Positions 46,237-53,213 of a stretch of 64,000 bases of DNA are shown in pieces (position 1 is the stretch's first letter; every line of letters begins with the position of its first letter). Origin of the DNA: Anaerococcus prevotii DSM 20548 (GTDB taxonomy: Bacteria; Bacillota; Clostridia; Tissierellales; Peptoniphilaceae); contig NC_013171.1 of assembly GCF_000024105.1 (NCBI RefSeq), forward strand, positions 1,546,501-1,610,500, written 5' to 3'. Both the position numbers and the translations under genes were made by a program. The notes beneath the pieces are model-generated. The model ran no database searches, was not told the origin of the DNA, and saw only the letters and a list, made by a program, of their open reading frames with translations.

Positions 46237-46341
46237 CTAGTTATCATCTTTGCTATTTAACTTGTTGTCTAGCAATTTGTACAAGTAGTTACCAAGTACT
46301 TGTACTATGACATCAAGTATGAAACTGAACACTTCTCGCAT
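46237..46341 (-). CDS. Fst-like type I toxin peptide, copy 2 (34 aa)
   Basis: A short hydrophobic peptide: MREVFSFILDVIVQVLGN, then YLYKLLDNK and a polar tail ending KDDN. The build (one helix followed by a charged tail with a L-L-D motif) matches Fst/Ldr-type membrane toxins, which are about 30-35 aa and damage the membrane. The ATG has AGGAGG upstream, itself next to a leader hairpin (46353-46370), and TATAAT at 46392-46387. Convergent to it lies a short antisense RNA gene. Family assignment rests on architecture and motif, not on a search. Confidence 0.7.
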   Translation of the reverse strand: MREVFSFILDVIVQVLGNYLYKLLDNKLNSKDDN

Positions 46342-46392
46342 AGAATCACCTCCTTCCATGCTAATGGAAGTGATGATAACATATATATTATA
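46342..46392 (-). promoter_or_regulatory. Leader and promoter of toxin copy 2
   Basis: On the minus strand: TATAAT, then the hairpin CTTCCAT-TAGC-ATGGAAG, then AGGAGG and the ATG. It is nearly identical to the leaders at 18190 and 47116. The hairpin stands at the probable 5' end of the mRNA and abuts the ribosome site. Confidence 0.65.
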
Positions 46393-46499
46393 CTTCATTT
46401 TATATAGTTTTTACTTTTCTACAGAATTATTCTCTTAATATTACTATATTAAGTAATTCTCATTCTTTTTTTCTGCATACTTGTAGTTATAGAAGTGTG

Positions 46500-46790
46500 A
46501 TTTTTGATTATGAGATGTCTCGACTTCGCTCGACGGTAGTTTGCGTGCTCAGCTTCGCTTCACATCGCAAAGCCTCGATTAAGGGCTGCCATCAATTCAC
46601 TTGCGTTCATTGTGGCCAGTACCATTAGACATAAGGGAATGTGTTATACTTATGGTTATATAAAACAATAGATACTCCCTTACTTCAACCTTGTGGAGAA
46701 GGCTCTGGTATTGGGATATTTGCTTAGATAAGTTGTTCTGCAATATATACGTGTCACCATAGACTGGAGACCCCTTGTAGCTACGCTTTG
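46500..46790. repeat. Mosaic intergenic repeat block 4
   Basis: Contains GAGATGTCTCGACTTCGCTC at 46512, the GGTAGTTTGCGTGCTCAG box, CTCGATTAAGGGCTGCCATC at 46575, GGCCAGTACCATTAGACATA at 46614, and CTTACTTCAACCTTGTGG at 46679. It lies between the two tandem toxin units. Confidence 0.75.
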
Positions 46791-46948
46791 TTGAAGTAGA
46801 AGGAACTAATATAAGTACTTTATGACTAATTAAATAAATTTATTCGATAGAGCTATAAGTTTTGACAATAGATAAAGGTTTTTATAGTTGACTTATATAT
46901 TTTTAGAATATTGAAATTCTTATGGTTTGAAGTACTATAATAGTAACC

Positions 46949-47017
46949 ATGATGTTGTAGAAGAAATGCATGGTTTCGACCAAATAAAAAGACGAGCGTA
47001 GGGCTCGTCTTTTTTTA
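46949..47017 (+). ncRNA. Antisense RNA (antitoxin) of toxin locus, copy 3
   Basis: A TATAAT at 46936-46941 with TTGAAA 19 bp upstream points into a transcript of about 65 nt that ends at GACGAGC-GTAGG-GCTCGTC and a run of seven T. It carries GATGTTGTAGAA and GCATGGTTTCGACC; the toxin start region, same strand, has GATGTTGTAGAA and GCACGATTTCACC. The paired direct repeats and the convergent layout are those of RNA II in Fst systems. Confidence 0.7.
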
Positions 47018-47019
47018 TG

Positions 47020-47115
47020 CTAGTTATCATCGAGTATACTATCTAGCCATTTGCAGATTAAGTGACCAACTATATCTACTGCGATAGTAACTATGATGTT
47101 GTAGAATTCTCGCAC
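47020..47115 (-). CDS. Fst-like type I toxin peptide, copy 3 (31 aa)
   Basis: The GTG start (47115) follows AAGGAGG with 7 nt spacing. The product reads MREFYNIIVTIAVDIVGH, then LICKWLDSILDDN: a single hydrophobic helix and the K-W-L-D motif with an acidic end, as in Fst. The stop is the TAG of GATGATAACTAG, the same place as in copy 2. Peptides 2 and 3 differ in much of the helix but keep the first three residues, the L-D motif and the DDN end, so they may be independent toxins with separate antitoxins. Confidence 0.72.
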   Translation of the reverse strand: MREFYNIIVTIAVDIVGHLICKWLDSILDDN

Positions 47116-47166
47116 GATTTCACCTCCTTCCATGCTAATGGAAGTGATGATAACATATATATTATA
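47116..47166 (-). promoter_or_regulatory. Leader and promoter of toxin copy 3
   Basis: TATAAT at 47166-47161, hairpin CTTCCAT-TAGC-ATGGAAG at 47127-47144, then AAGGAGG. Same structure as for copies 1 and 2. Confidence 0.65.
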
Positions 47167-47279
47167 CTTCATTTTATATAGTTTTTACTTTTCTACAGAA
47201 TCATTGGATTATTTTCTTAATATTATTACATTAAGTAATTCTCATTCTTTTGTTCAGGATGCTTGTAGTTGATTTTTGA

Positions 47280-47830
47280 TTATGAGATCTCTCGACTCCG
47301 CTTCGCTCCGCTCGAGACAAGGGATAGGTGGGGTTCGTTGATTGTTGCCAGTACCATTAGATACAAGGGTAATGTTTCTCTTTTCTTTATATGAAGTTCC
47401 AGTTTTCCCTTACTTCGACCTTGTGGAGAAGTCTCCTTGATTGGAATGTTTGCCTAGATAAGTTGTTTTTTGTTATTTACATGTCGTCATAGACTGGAGG
47501 CCTCTCGTAGCTTCCCCGTGGAAGCTCTGTCGAGGTGGAAATTTTTTACGAGATGTCTCCTCTTCGGTCGACATAAGGGGAATTCTCTACATAAAGAGAA
47601 TTGAATATCTTATGAGATATCTCGACTTCGCTTCGCTCCGCTCGACGGTAGTTTGCGGATTCGACTTCGTCTCATACTCGCAAAGCCTCGATTAAGGGCT
47701 GCCATCAATTCACTTTGTTCATTGTGGCCAGGCCCATTAGATATAAGGGTAATAGCATAGATTGTTTTTATGTGAATACCACAGTTCCCTTACTTCGACC
47801 TTGTGGAGGAGTCTCCTGCTGTAGGGTGAT
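47280..47830. repeat. Mosaic intergenic repeat block 5
   Basis: Boxes recur: GAGATCTCTCGAC...GAGACAAGGG at 47284, CCCTTACTTCGACCTTGTGG at 47407 and 47786, CTCTTCGGTCGACATAAGGG at 47560, GAGATATCTCGACTTCGCTT at 47612, CTCGATTAAGGGCTGCCATC at 47685, and GGCCAGGCCCATTAGATATA at 47726. No gene is supported. Confidence 0.8.
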
Positions 47831-47879
47831 TGTTTAAGATATCTATACTTTAATTCCTAGAATTTTATTAAATTTGGGC

Positions 47880-47909
47880 AAAGGAAAACTGCCCTAGGAG
47901 TTGGGCAGT
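47880..47909 (-). terminator. Terminator of the flavodoxin-DUF3793 operon
   Basis: ACTGCCC and GGGCAGT form a 7-bp stem with an 8-nt loop; TTTTCCTTT follows on the minus strand. It starts 36 nt below the DUF3793 stop. Confidence 0.8.
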
Positions 47910-47944
47910 CTGTTATTCTAATATTATAGTATGTTTGTGTTTTC

Positions 47945-48496
47945 TTATCCAACTAGTTCATGAATGTGGCCTCCGTTTTTTATTAGCATCCTGCATCTCT
48001 CTTTGCTTTCGTTGTAGGCTTTGAAGATTTGTCTTTTTCTTTCTGCATCGTAGTAGACTTTCCATGTTCCGTTTACGATGAAGTTTTTGCCCTTGTTTTT
48101 GATGAAGGCTTTTACATCATCTAGGGGGTAGCCAAGAAAGAGGCCTATTTCGTGAGGGAAGTCGTCGACTTTTAATCTTATTGCTAGCCTGTTAAGGCAT
48201 TTGGCTAGATTTATATCATCGTAGCCAAAGTTTCTTATGAAAGTTTTTATTTCTTCATCTTTTAGGATGGTCTCAAGTTTACTTTTTCTATAAGCAAGTA
48301 CTAGGAATCCTTTTTCCTTCTTGGCTATAATCTTAAACTTTAGGTCGCAAGATTGGCATAGCTTGATGGCCTCTTCCCAAGACTTTATTACATTTCTTAC
48401 ATAAGTAAGGTCAGTTGATCTAATCTGGAAGAGGTTGGCTGCCTTTATCCCGCATAGGACCGGAGATGCATGAAAGACTAAGAGATCTTCCTGCAT
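47945..48496 (-). CDS. DUF3793-family protein
   Basis: A 183-aa soluble protein. The N-terminal HASPVLCGIKAANLFQI and the later FPHEIGLFLGYPLDDVKAFI with NGTWKVYYD are typical of DUF3793, common in Clostridia and often beside flavodoxin genes. Its function is unknown. It overlaps the flavodoxin stop by one base, so the two are one operon behind a Fur-like site, and a role in low-iron metabolism is inferred. The C-terminus is basic (RKRQIFKAYNESKERCRMLI). Confidence 0.82.
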   Translation of the reverse strand: MQEDLLVFHASPVLCGIKAANLFQIRSTDLTYVRNVIKSWEEAIKLCQSCDLKFKIIAKKEKGFLVLAYRKSKLETILKDEEIKTFIRNFGYDDINLAKCLNRLAIRLKVDDFPHEIGLFLGYPLDDVKAFIKNKGKNFIVNGTWKVYYDAERKRQIFKAYNESKERCRMLIKNGGHIHELVG

Positions 48497-48927
48497 TAGA
48501 TTTTCTCTAGAAGAGTTTTGGCGAGATTTCTCACTGACTCAAGAGCTTCTTCGTCTGGATCATCGTAGGCAATTAGGCCGTCTGCTGCTAGGTTGATTCC
48601 GTCATCCTTTGCTCTTTCTTGCCAGTCATACATCCATTGGCCATCGTTCCATTCGTATGATCCGAAAAGGACTGTTGGCTTGTTGTCAAGCTTGTCTTCA
48701 ACTTCTTCAAACATTGGCTCAAACTCTCCGTCTTCTAGTTGTTCATTTCCCATTGCAGGACATCCAAAGGCGAAGGCATCGAAGTCAGAAATATTATCTG
48801 AGCTAAACTCTCCTGCGAAGAATAGTTCTGCTTCGCTACCATTTGCCTTTACTGCTTGTACGAATTCTTCTGCCATCTTTTCTGTGTTACCTGTTCCTGA
48901 CCAATATACTACTGCTACTTTTGCCAT
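48496..48927 (-). CDS. Short-chain flavodoxin
   Basis: A 143-aa FMN electron carrier. Seen: VAVVYWSGTGNTEKMAEEF (phosphate loop SGTGNT), FAFGCPAMGNEQLED, and LFGSYEWNDGQWMYDW (the aromatic FMN-stacking loop). Flavodoxins replace ferredoxin when iron is short. A Fur-type box lies in the promoter region (48986-49000), in keeping with that. AGGAG precedes the ATG. The gene follows the feo cluster but is set off by a gap of 184 bp and its own promoter. Confidence 0.94.
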   Translation of the reverse strand: MAKVAVVYWSGTGNTEKMAEEFVQAVKANGSEAELFFAGEFSSDNISDFDAFAFGCPAMGNEQLEDGEFEPMFEEVEDKLDNKPTVLFGSYEWNDGQWMYDWQERAKDDGINLAADGLIAYDDPDEEALESVRNLAKTLLEKI

Positions 48928-48985
48928 AATTTTCTCCTTTATTGTTTATTATTTTTATGTTAACCTCATCTCAATTGATGATAGT

Positions 48986-49000
48986 GATAACCTTTATCAG
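48986..49000. promoter_or_regulatory. Fur-like box at the flavodoxin promoter
   Basis: TGATAACCTTTATCA is a 7-1-7 inverted repeat that differs from the classical TGATAATNATTATCA at two positions. On the minus strand TTTACA, a 17-bp spacer and TATCAC form a possible promoter, and the box covers the spacer and -10. A partial third half-site (GATAGTGATAA) overlaps it. Iron-dependent repression of flavodoxin and DUF3793 is inferred. Confidence 0.6.
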
Positions 49001-49111
49001 TTTTCTTGTAAAAAAAATTACATTCTTTATAAATTAGTATTGAAGTTTTGTGAAATCGCCTCTTGATGGGTCTTATTATTTTGTGCTTGCTACGTCCTTA
49101 TGTAAGAACTT

Positions 49112-49282
49112 CTAGCAACCGCAACCACAAGAAGTGTGATTATCGTTTTTGTGATTTGATGAGCTGCAAGCTGTGCAATCTTTGCATCCTGCATGACCAT
49201 CTGCTGATATAAATCTTGTGTAAATCACATAGGCGCATATGCCGAGGATTATTATTAGTAAAATTATTGATTGAATGTTCAT
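49112..49282 (-). CDS. FeoB-associated Cys-rich membrane protein (56 aa)
   Basis: One N-terminal helix (QSIILLIIILGICAYVIY) followed by a Cys-rich tail: GCKDCTACSSSN, a His-containing stretch and CGCGC. This is the small FeoB-associated protein common in Firmicutes feo operons. The ATG at 49282 has AGGAG 5 nt upstream. It is the last gene of feoA-feoA-feoB and is set off by a hairpin. It may help FeoB complex formation or hold iron at the membrane; its role is not settled. Confidence 0.85.
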   Translation of the reverse strand: MNIQSIILLIIILGICAYVIYTRFISADGHAGCKDCTACSSSNHKNDNHTSCGCGC

Positions 49283-49303
49283 GTTATCTCCTTTAAGCTC
49301 CCT

Positions 49304-49330
49304 CTCCCCACAATCTATGATTGCGAGGAG
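49304..49330. terminator. Hairpin between feoB and the small Feo protein
   Basis: On the minus strand CTCCTCGCAATC pairs with GATTGTGGGGAG (12 bp with G-U pairs) around a 3-nt loop. It has no T-tract, so it is more likely an mRNA-stabilising or processing hairpin than a full stop. Confidence 0.55.
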
Positions 49331-49349
49331 ATGTGCTTTTCTAATAGCT

Positions 49350-51500
49350 TTAAGCTACTGATTTTTCGTAGTTAAGTCTTTTCTTTTCTTGTGATGGTTT
49401 TCTAGCTATTAGGTAGATTAGTAAAGCTAGTCCAGCAAATCCAAATATTGTTCCTATGTTGAATATTCTGTATAATATTAGGTTTGCAATATTGTAGAAT
49501 ATCAAGCTTACTAGGTAAGCATAGCCCATTTGGTAAGCTATGGTAAGTGCTGTCCATTTGTTATCTGCCATTTCTGTCTTGATAGCTCCTACTGCTGCAA
49601 AGCATGGCATGCATAGCATGTTGAAAAGTAGGAAGGAATATCCAGCTACTGGAGTAGCTAGGGCGTGGTTGAAGGCCATCAAGAGTTCTTGGCTTTCTTC
49701 TGTAACTTCTGAACCTAATCCTAGGACAACTCCCATTGTAGCAACTACATTTTCTTTGGCTACAAAGCCTGTGATTGTTGCTACTGTTGCTTGCCATGAA
49801 TCAAAACCAATTGGTCTAAATATTATGGCAATTGCTGATCCTAATCTTGCTAGTATTGATGTTTCTGCTTCAGCTTCTACTAGGTTAAAACTAAAGTCGA
49901 AGTTTGATAGGAACCATATTATAATTGTTGAAAGGAGTATTACAGTTCCTGCTCTTTTAACGTAAGCCTTTGTCTTGTTGTAGACATCTGTAAGCACTGA
50001 CTTAGCACGTGGTGCATGGTATGGAGGTAGTTCCATGATAAATGGAGCAGGATCTGCTTGTAACTCTTTGAATTTCTTCAATATGATTCCAGATACTACT
50101 ATGCTTGCTATACCTATCATATAGAAGGAGAAGGAAACAAGGGCTTGGTGTTCTGGGAAGAAGGCTCCAACGATTAATGCTATTACTGGTAGTTTTGCCG
50201 AGCAAGGCATAAAGGTCGAAGTCATTATTGTAATCTTTCTGTCCCTATCAGATTCGATAGTCCTTGATGCTTGAACTCCTGGAACTCCACATCCTGTAGC
50301 AACCATGGCTGGAATAAATGATTTTCCTGATAGGCCAAATCTCCTAAACATTCTGTCCATGATGAAGGCCACTCTTGCCATGTATCCTATGTCTTCTAGG
50401 ATGCTTAGGAGGGCAAATAGGACCATCATTTGTGGCAAGAATCCAAGTACAGCTCCCACACCTGCAATGATACCATCTATTACTAGGGAGTGGATTACTG
50501 GGTGGATTGATGCTTGATCCATTAGACCTGACACCCAAGGGGTTAGAGTTTCTTCAAAGAAACCATTTACGGCATCTGTTCCTAAGGTTCCTGGACTTTT
50601 CTCATAAACTGCCATGAAATAAACTAAGAACATCACTAGGGCAAAGATTGGAAGTCCCCAAATTCTGCTTGTAACGATCTTATCTATCCTGTCAGTTATG
50701 GATAATTTTGGTTTTGCCTTGACCAAGACAGCTGTTGACAAATCTTCGAGATTTTCGTATCTTGCGGAAGTGATGATACTTTCTGCGTTATCATCCATCT
50801 TTTCTTCAAAGTCTTCTCTGATTTTTGTAACTTCCTTCAAATCATTTGAGTTGATATTGAGATGGTTTAGGCTTTCTTCGTCATTTTCAAACAATTTTAT
50901 TGCATAATATCTTGATAATTCTTTGTCTAATTTGTTTGAATAATCTTTTTCTATTTTACTTAAAACTTCTTCAAGTTCGTCGTCGAAAACCAAGCTATTT
51001 GGCTTAAGATCTCTGTCTTTAAGCTTAACTGTCTCACTAATTAGCTTATCAACACCTTGGCCTTTCATGGCAACTATCTCGACAATAGGACAGCCTAACT
51101 TCTTTGAAAGCTTGTCTACGTCAATCTTATCTCCCCTACTTCTTACAATGTCCATCATGTTAAGAGCGATGACAACAGGGATATTTAGCTCTAATAGTTG
51201 ACTTGTAAGGTATAAGTTTCTAACAAGATTTGAACCATCTACTAAGTTGATAATTAAATCTGGTCTTTCACCTACAAGATATTCCCTACTTACGACTTCC
51301 TCCATTGTGTAAGGAGAAAGAGAGTAGATGCCAGGAAGGTCTTCTATGATTATATCTTTGTGGCCCTTCAAAACTCCTTGTTTCTTATCTACTGTAACCC
51401 CTGGCCAGTTACCAACTCTTTGGTTTGAACCTGTCAAGGCATTAAATAGGGTAGTTTTTCCAGAGTTTGGGTTACCTGCTAATGCTATTTTGTAAGTCAT
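49350..51500 (-). CDS. feoB: Ferrous iron transport protein B
   Basis: Fe(II) transporter, 716 aa. The N-terminal G-domain has ALAGNPNSGKTTLFNAL (G1), EDLPGIYSL (G3 D-x-P-G) and ALNMMDI (G4 N-x-M-D). The membrane part has the first Gate motif FLPQMMVLFALLSILEDIGY, then ATGCGVPGVQASRTIE, and a second Gate around GFVAKENVVATMGV. The start overlaps the upstream feoA stop by 4 nt. It follows two feoA genes in one operon. Confidence 0.97.
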   Translation of the reverse strand: MTYKIALAGNPNSGKTTLFNALTGSNQRVGNWPGVTVDKKQGVLKGHKDIIIEDLPGIYSLSPYTMEEVVSREYLVGERPDLIINLVDGSNLVRNLYLTSQLLELNIPVVIALNMMDIVRSRGDKIDVDKLSKKLGCPIVEIVAMKGQGVDKLISETVKLKDRDLKPNSLVFDDELEEVLSKIEKDYSNKLDKELSRYYAIKLFENDEESLNHLNINSNDLKEVTKIREDFEEKMDDNAESIITSARYENLEDLSTAVLVKAKPKLSITDRIDKIVTSRIWGLPIFALVMFLVYFMAVYEKSPGTLGTDAVNGFFEETLTPWVSGLMDQASIHPVIHSLVIDGIIAGVGAVLGFLPQMMVLFALLSILEDIGYMARVAFIMDRMFRRFGLSGKSFIPAMVATGCGVPGVQASRTIESDRDRKITIMTSTFMPCSAKLPVIALIVGAFFPEHQALVSFSFYMIGIASIVVSGIILKKFKELQADPAPFIMELPPYHAPRAKSVLTDVYNKTKAYVKRAGTVILLSTIIIWFLSNFDFSFNLVEAEAETSILARLGSAIAIIFRPIGFDSWQATVATITGFVAKENVVATMGVVLGLGSEVTEESQELLMAFNHALATPVAGYSFLLFNMLCMPCFAAVGAIKTEMADNKWTALTIAYQMGYAYLVSLIFYNIANLILYRIFNIGTIFGFAGLALLIYLIARKPSQEKKRLNYEKSVA

Positions 51501-51724
51501 ATTTCTTCAACCCCTATATTCTTCGCATCTTCTTTTCTAATAGTAAGCTCATATCCACGCAAGCTTACTTGGATAGGATCTCCTAAGGGAGCTACCTTTC
51601 TTACAAAAACTTCTGTGTTTTTTGTAAGACCCATATCCATGATTCTCCTCTTGGTTGGGGAATCTCCTAAAATCTTTACTACTTTGACAGTCTTACCTAT
51701 TTCTGTCTTATCTAATGTATTCAT
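51497..51724 (-). CDS. feoA: FeoA-family protein (second of two)
   Basis: A 75-aa SH3-like FeoA domain: IGKTVKVVKILGDSPTKRRI, MDMGLTKNTEVFVRKVAPLG, PIQVSLRGYELTIRKEDA. FeoA binds FeoB and is thought to modulate it. It starts directly after the stop of the other feoA and overlaps feoB by 4 nt. Confidence 0.93.
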   Translation of the reverse strand: MNTLDKTEIGKTVKVVKILGDSPTKRRIMDMGLTKNTEVFVRKVAPLGDPIQVSLRGYELTIRKEDAKNIGVEEI

Positions 51725-51943
51725 TTAACACTCCTTAACCATAATTCGTTTAGCCAAATCCTTGCTTAGAGCAAAGCGGTTGTCATCAATAACGAAAATA
51801 TAGTTTACTCCATCAAATTTCTGCAAGCTAATGATTCTGCCCTTCGCAAAACCAAGATTGTTCAAATGTTTCCTAATTGAATCTGTCCCCTTGATGGCGA
51901 CAATTTCGGCTTTTTCACCTTCATTTAATAATGTTACAGGCAC
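51725..51943 (-). CDS. feoA: FeoA-family protein (first of two)
   Basis: A 72-aa FeoA-like domain, divergent from its neighbour: GEKAEIVAIKGTDSIRKHLN, NLGFAKGRIISLQKFDGVNY and DDNRFALSKDLAKRIMV. It is the promoter-proximal gene of the feo operon. A pair of feoA genes before feoB is common in clostridia; the two may form a heteromer or act separately. Confidence 0.9.
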   Translation of the reverse strand: MPVTLLNEGEKAEIVAIKGTDSIRKHLNNLGFAKGRIISLQKFDGVNYIFVIDDNRFALSKDLAKRIMVKEC

Positions 51944-51978
51944 TATAACTCCAATCTATTTTTATAGCAACAAACATT

Positions 51979-52006
51979 TTTTAGATATATTATAATAAAT
52001 CTAAAA
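51979..52006. promoter_or_regulatory. 28-bp palindrome at the feo promoter
   Basis: Arms TTTTAGAT and ATCTAAAA (8 bp, perfect) flank a second palindrome TATTATAATA, with one A-A mismatch on each side. It contains TATAAT on the minus strand (51994-51989) 46 bp above the first feoA. So a repressor could cover the -10. It does not resemble a Fur box; a DtxR- or MntR-like iron regulator is possible. Confidence 0.6.
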
Positions 52007-52164
52007 TTTACTCTGTTTATTATCTGCTAATAATATATCACAAAACGAAACAATAATCAATATCAAAAGAAAATAATTTTTATTTTCATAGTATTAGCAC
52101 CTACATTATATGGGTTGAAGCCTTGATTTACCATGATTTGGGAAGGAATTTTATTTTAGACTGT

Positions 52165-52320
52165 AATGGATGCGAGATGTCTCCTCTGAGGTAGACAGAA
52201 GGGGAATTTAAGGTTTTATGAGATGTCTCGACTTCGCTCGACATAAGGGTGATTATGTGATTTACTTTTATTTTTATTATCACTATTACCTTACTTCGAC
52301 CTTGTGGAGAAGGCTCTTTT
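52165..52320. repeat. Mosaic intergenic repeat block 6
   Basis: Contains GAGATGTCTCCTCTGAGGTA at 52173, GAGATGTCTCGACTTCGCTC at 52220, and CTTACTTCGACCTTGTGG at 52293. It is the last occurrence, marking the right end of the repeat-bearing region. Confidence 0.75.
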
Positions 52321-52337
52321 AATTTTTTCACTTAAAA

Positions 52338-52359
52338 AGGAGAAGTTTTTGCTTCTCCT
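52338..52359 (-). terminator. Terminator of the aspartic-protease-like gene
   Basis: AGGAGAAG and CTTCTCCT pair around a 6-nt loop; on the minus strand TTTTT follows. It lies 6 nt below the stop codon. Confidence 0.85.
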
Positions 52360-52364
52360 CTTGT

Positions 52365-53141
52365 TTATTTGTTTACTCTCACATATCCCATTGGGTTATA
52401 TAGGGCCCAAGAAGTGCTTCTTAGTAGATCTGCTCCGAATATTATTTGGATTTCTTCGTCGTTTAGGGCTGGGTCTATTTTTGTTGATGGGACTGTTATT
52501 TCATTATCGTCTATCTTAAATGAGAATTTAGATTCGTAGTTTATTTCTTCTTCGTCTATTTCTAGCATTTTGATAGTCTGTTCTATATCTTTGTTTTCGA
52601 CTTTGATTCCCTTTCCTATGTTTTCAGAGATTCTTGTAAATGGAAGGGAGCTGTCAAGGGCTGCCTTGTAGGTTCTTTTGTTAAAGATTAGCTTAAATAC
52701 TAGGAAGTTTTCTCTGGTTTTGGAGCTTTGCTTTTTAAGATCTGAGCTTTGGACTTCCATCCTGCCCTTTCTTAGGTCACCCCTAAAGACAAGTTGGCTT
52801 ATGATATTCCAGCCTAGGATCATATCTGCTGGAAATTGGTTGCCTGAAGGATCTTTTCCTAAATCTGCTATCTCATCCTTGCATACTACAACTGGCACAT
52901 CGATAAGTTTAAGGCCTCCGATAGTCATTGAAGAAAGTTTTGCTCTTCTAAATCCTGTCCTTTCGTCAATAGGTTCTTTGTCTATATAATCTATCTCAAT
53001 TTCTTCTGCTAGACTTTGAGGAATTAGGGTGTTGCCTTTGGTGGCAAACATAGCTGTTACTGGCTTTTTGCCTGCTAGGATTCCTATAAATATAAAGTTT
53101 AAGAATTTCTGGTCTGATATTGGTATTGGTGAAAATTCCAT
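52365..53141 (-). CDS. Two-lobed retropepsin-like protein, catalytic residues doubtful
   Basis: 258 aa, no signal peptide. Residues about 25-120 resemble a retropepsin lobe: KKPVTAMFATKGNTLIPQ, where D-T-G-A is expected, then FPADMILGWNIISQLVFRG. Residues about 145-255 repeat the plan: NKRTYKAALDSSLPFTRISE, then IQIIFGADLLRSTSWALY. The first lobe has ATKGN in place of the catalytic D-T-G, so it is probably inactive; the second keeps D-S-S. The duplication and family are my reading of motifs, so a binding rather than a protease role is possible. It has its own terminator and no obvious partner. Confidence 0.55.
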   Translation of the reverse strand: MEFSPIPISDQKFLNFIFIGILAGKKPVTAMFATKGNTLIPQSLAEEIEIDYIDKEPIDERTGFRRAKLSSMTIGGLKLIDVPVVVCKDEIADLGKDPSGNQFPADMILGWNIISQLVFRGDLRKGRMEVQSSDLKKQSSKTRENFLVFKLIFNKRTYKAALDSSLPFTRISENIGKGIKVENKDIEQTIKMLEIDEEEINYESKFSFKIDDNEITVPSTKIDPALNDEEIQIIFGADLLRSTSWALYNPMGYVRVNK

Positions 53142-53213
53142 GCTGTCTCCTTTTATTTTTCTATTTAATATTATATCATAAAAAAGGATTCTCCTGCTAA
53201 TTGATGAATTTAA

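Larger units (their letters stand above)
46012..46510. repeat. Tandem unit 1 carrying a toxin-antitoxin locus
   Basis: The stretch beginning GTTGAAGTGGAAGGAACTAA and running through the peptide locus to GATTTTTGATTATGAGAT is repeated, with point changes and small indels, at 46779-47290. The distal 150 bp are also present, inverted, above the copy at 18.2 kb (AATCACACTTCTATAACTAC onward). So the units are recent copies of one locus plus flanks. Confidence 0.75.

Noticed and set aside
48593-49066. Plus-strand frame opposite the flavodoxin
   Set aside because: Shadow of a confident gene and its promoter.
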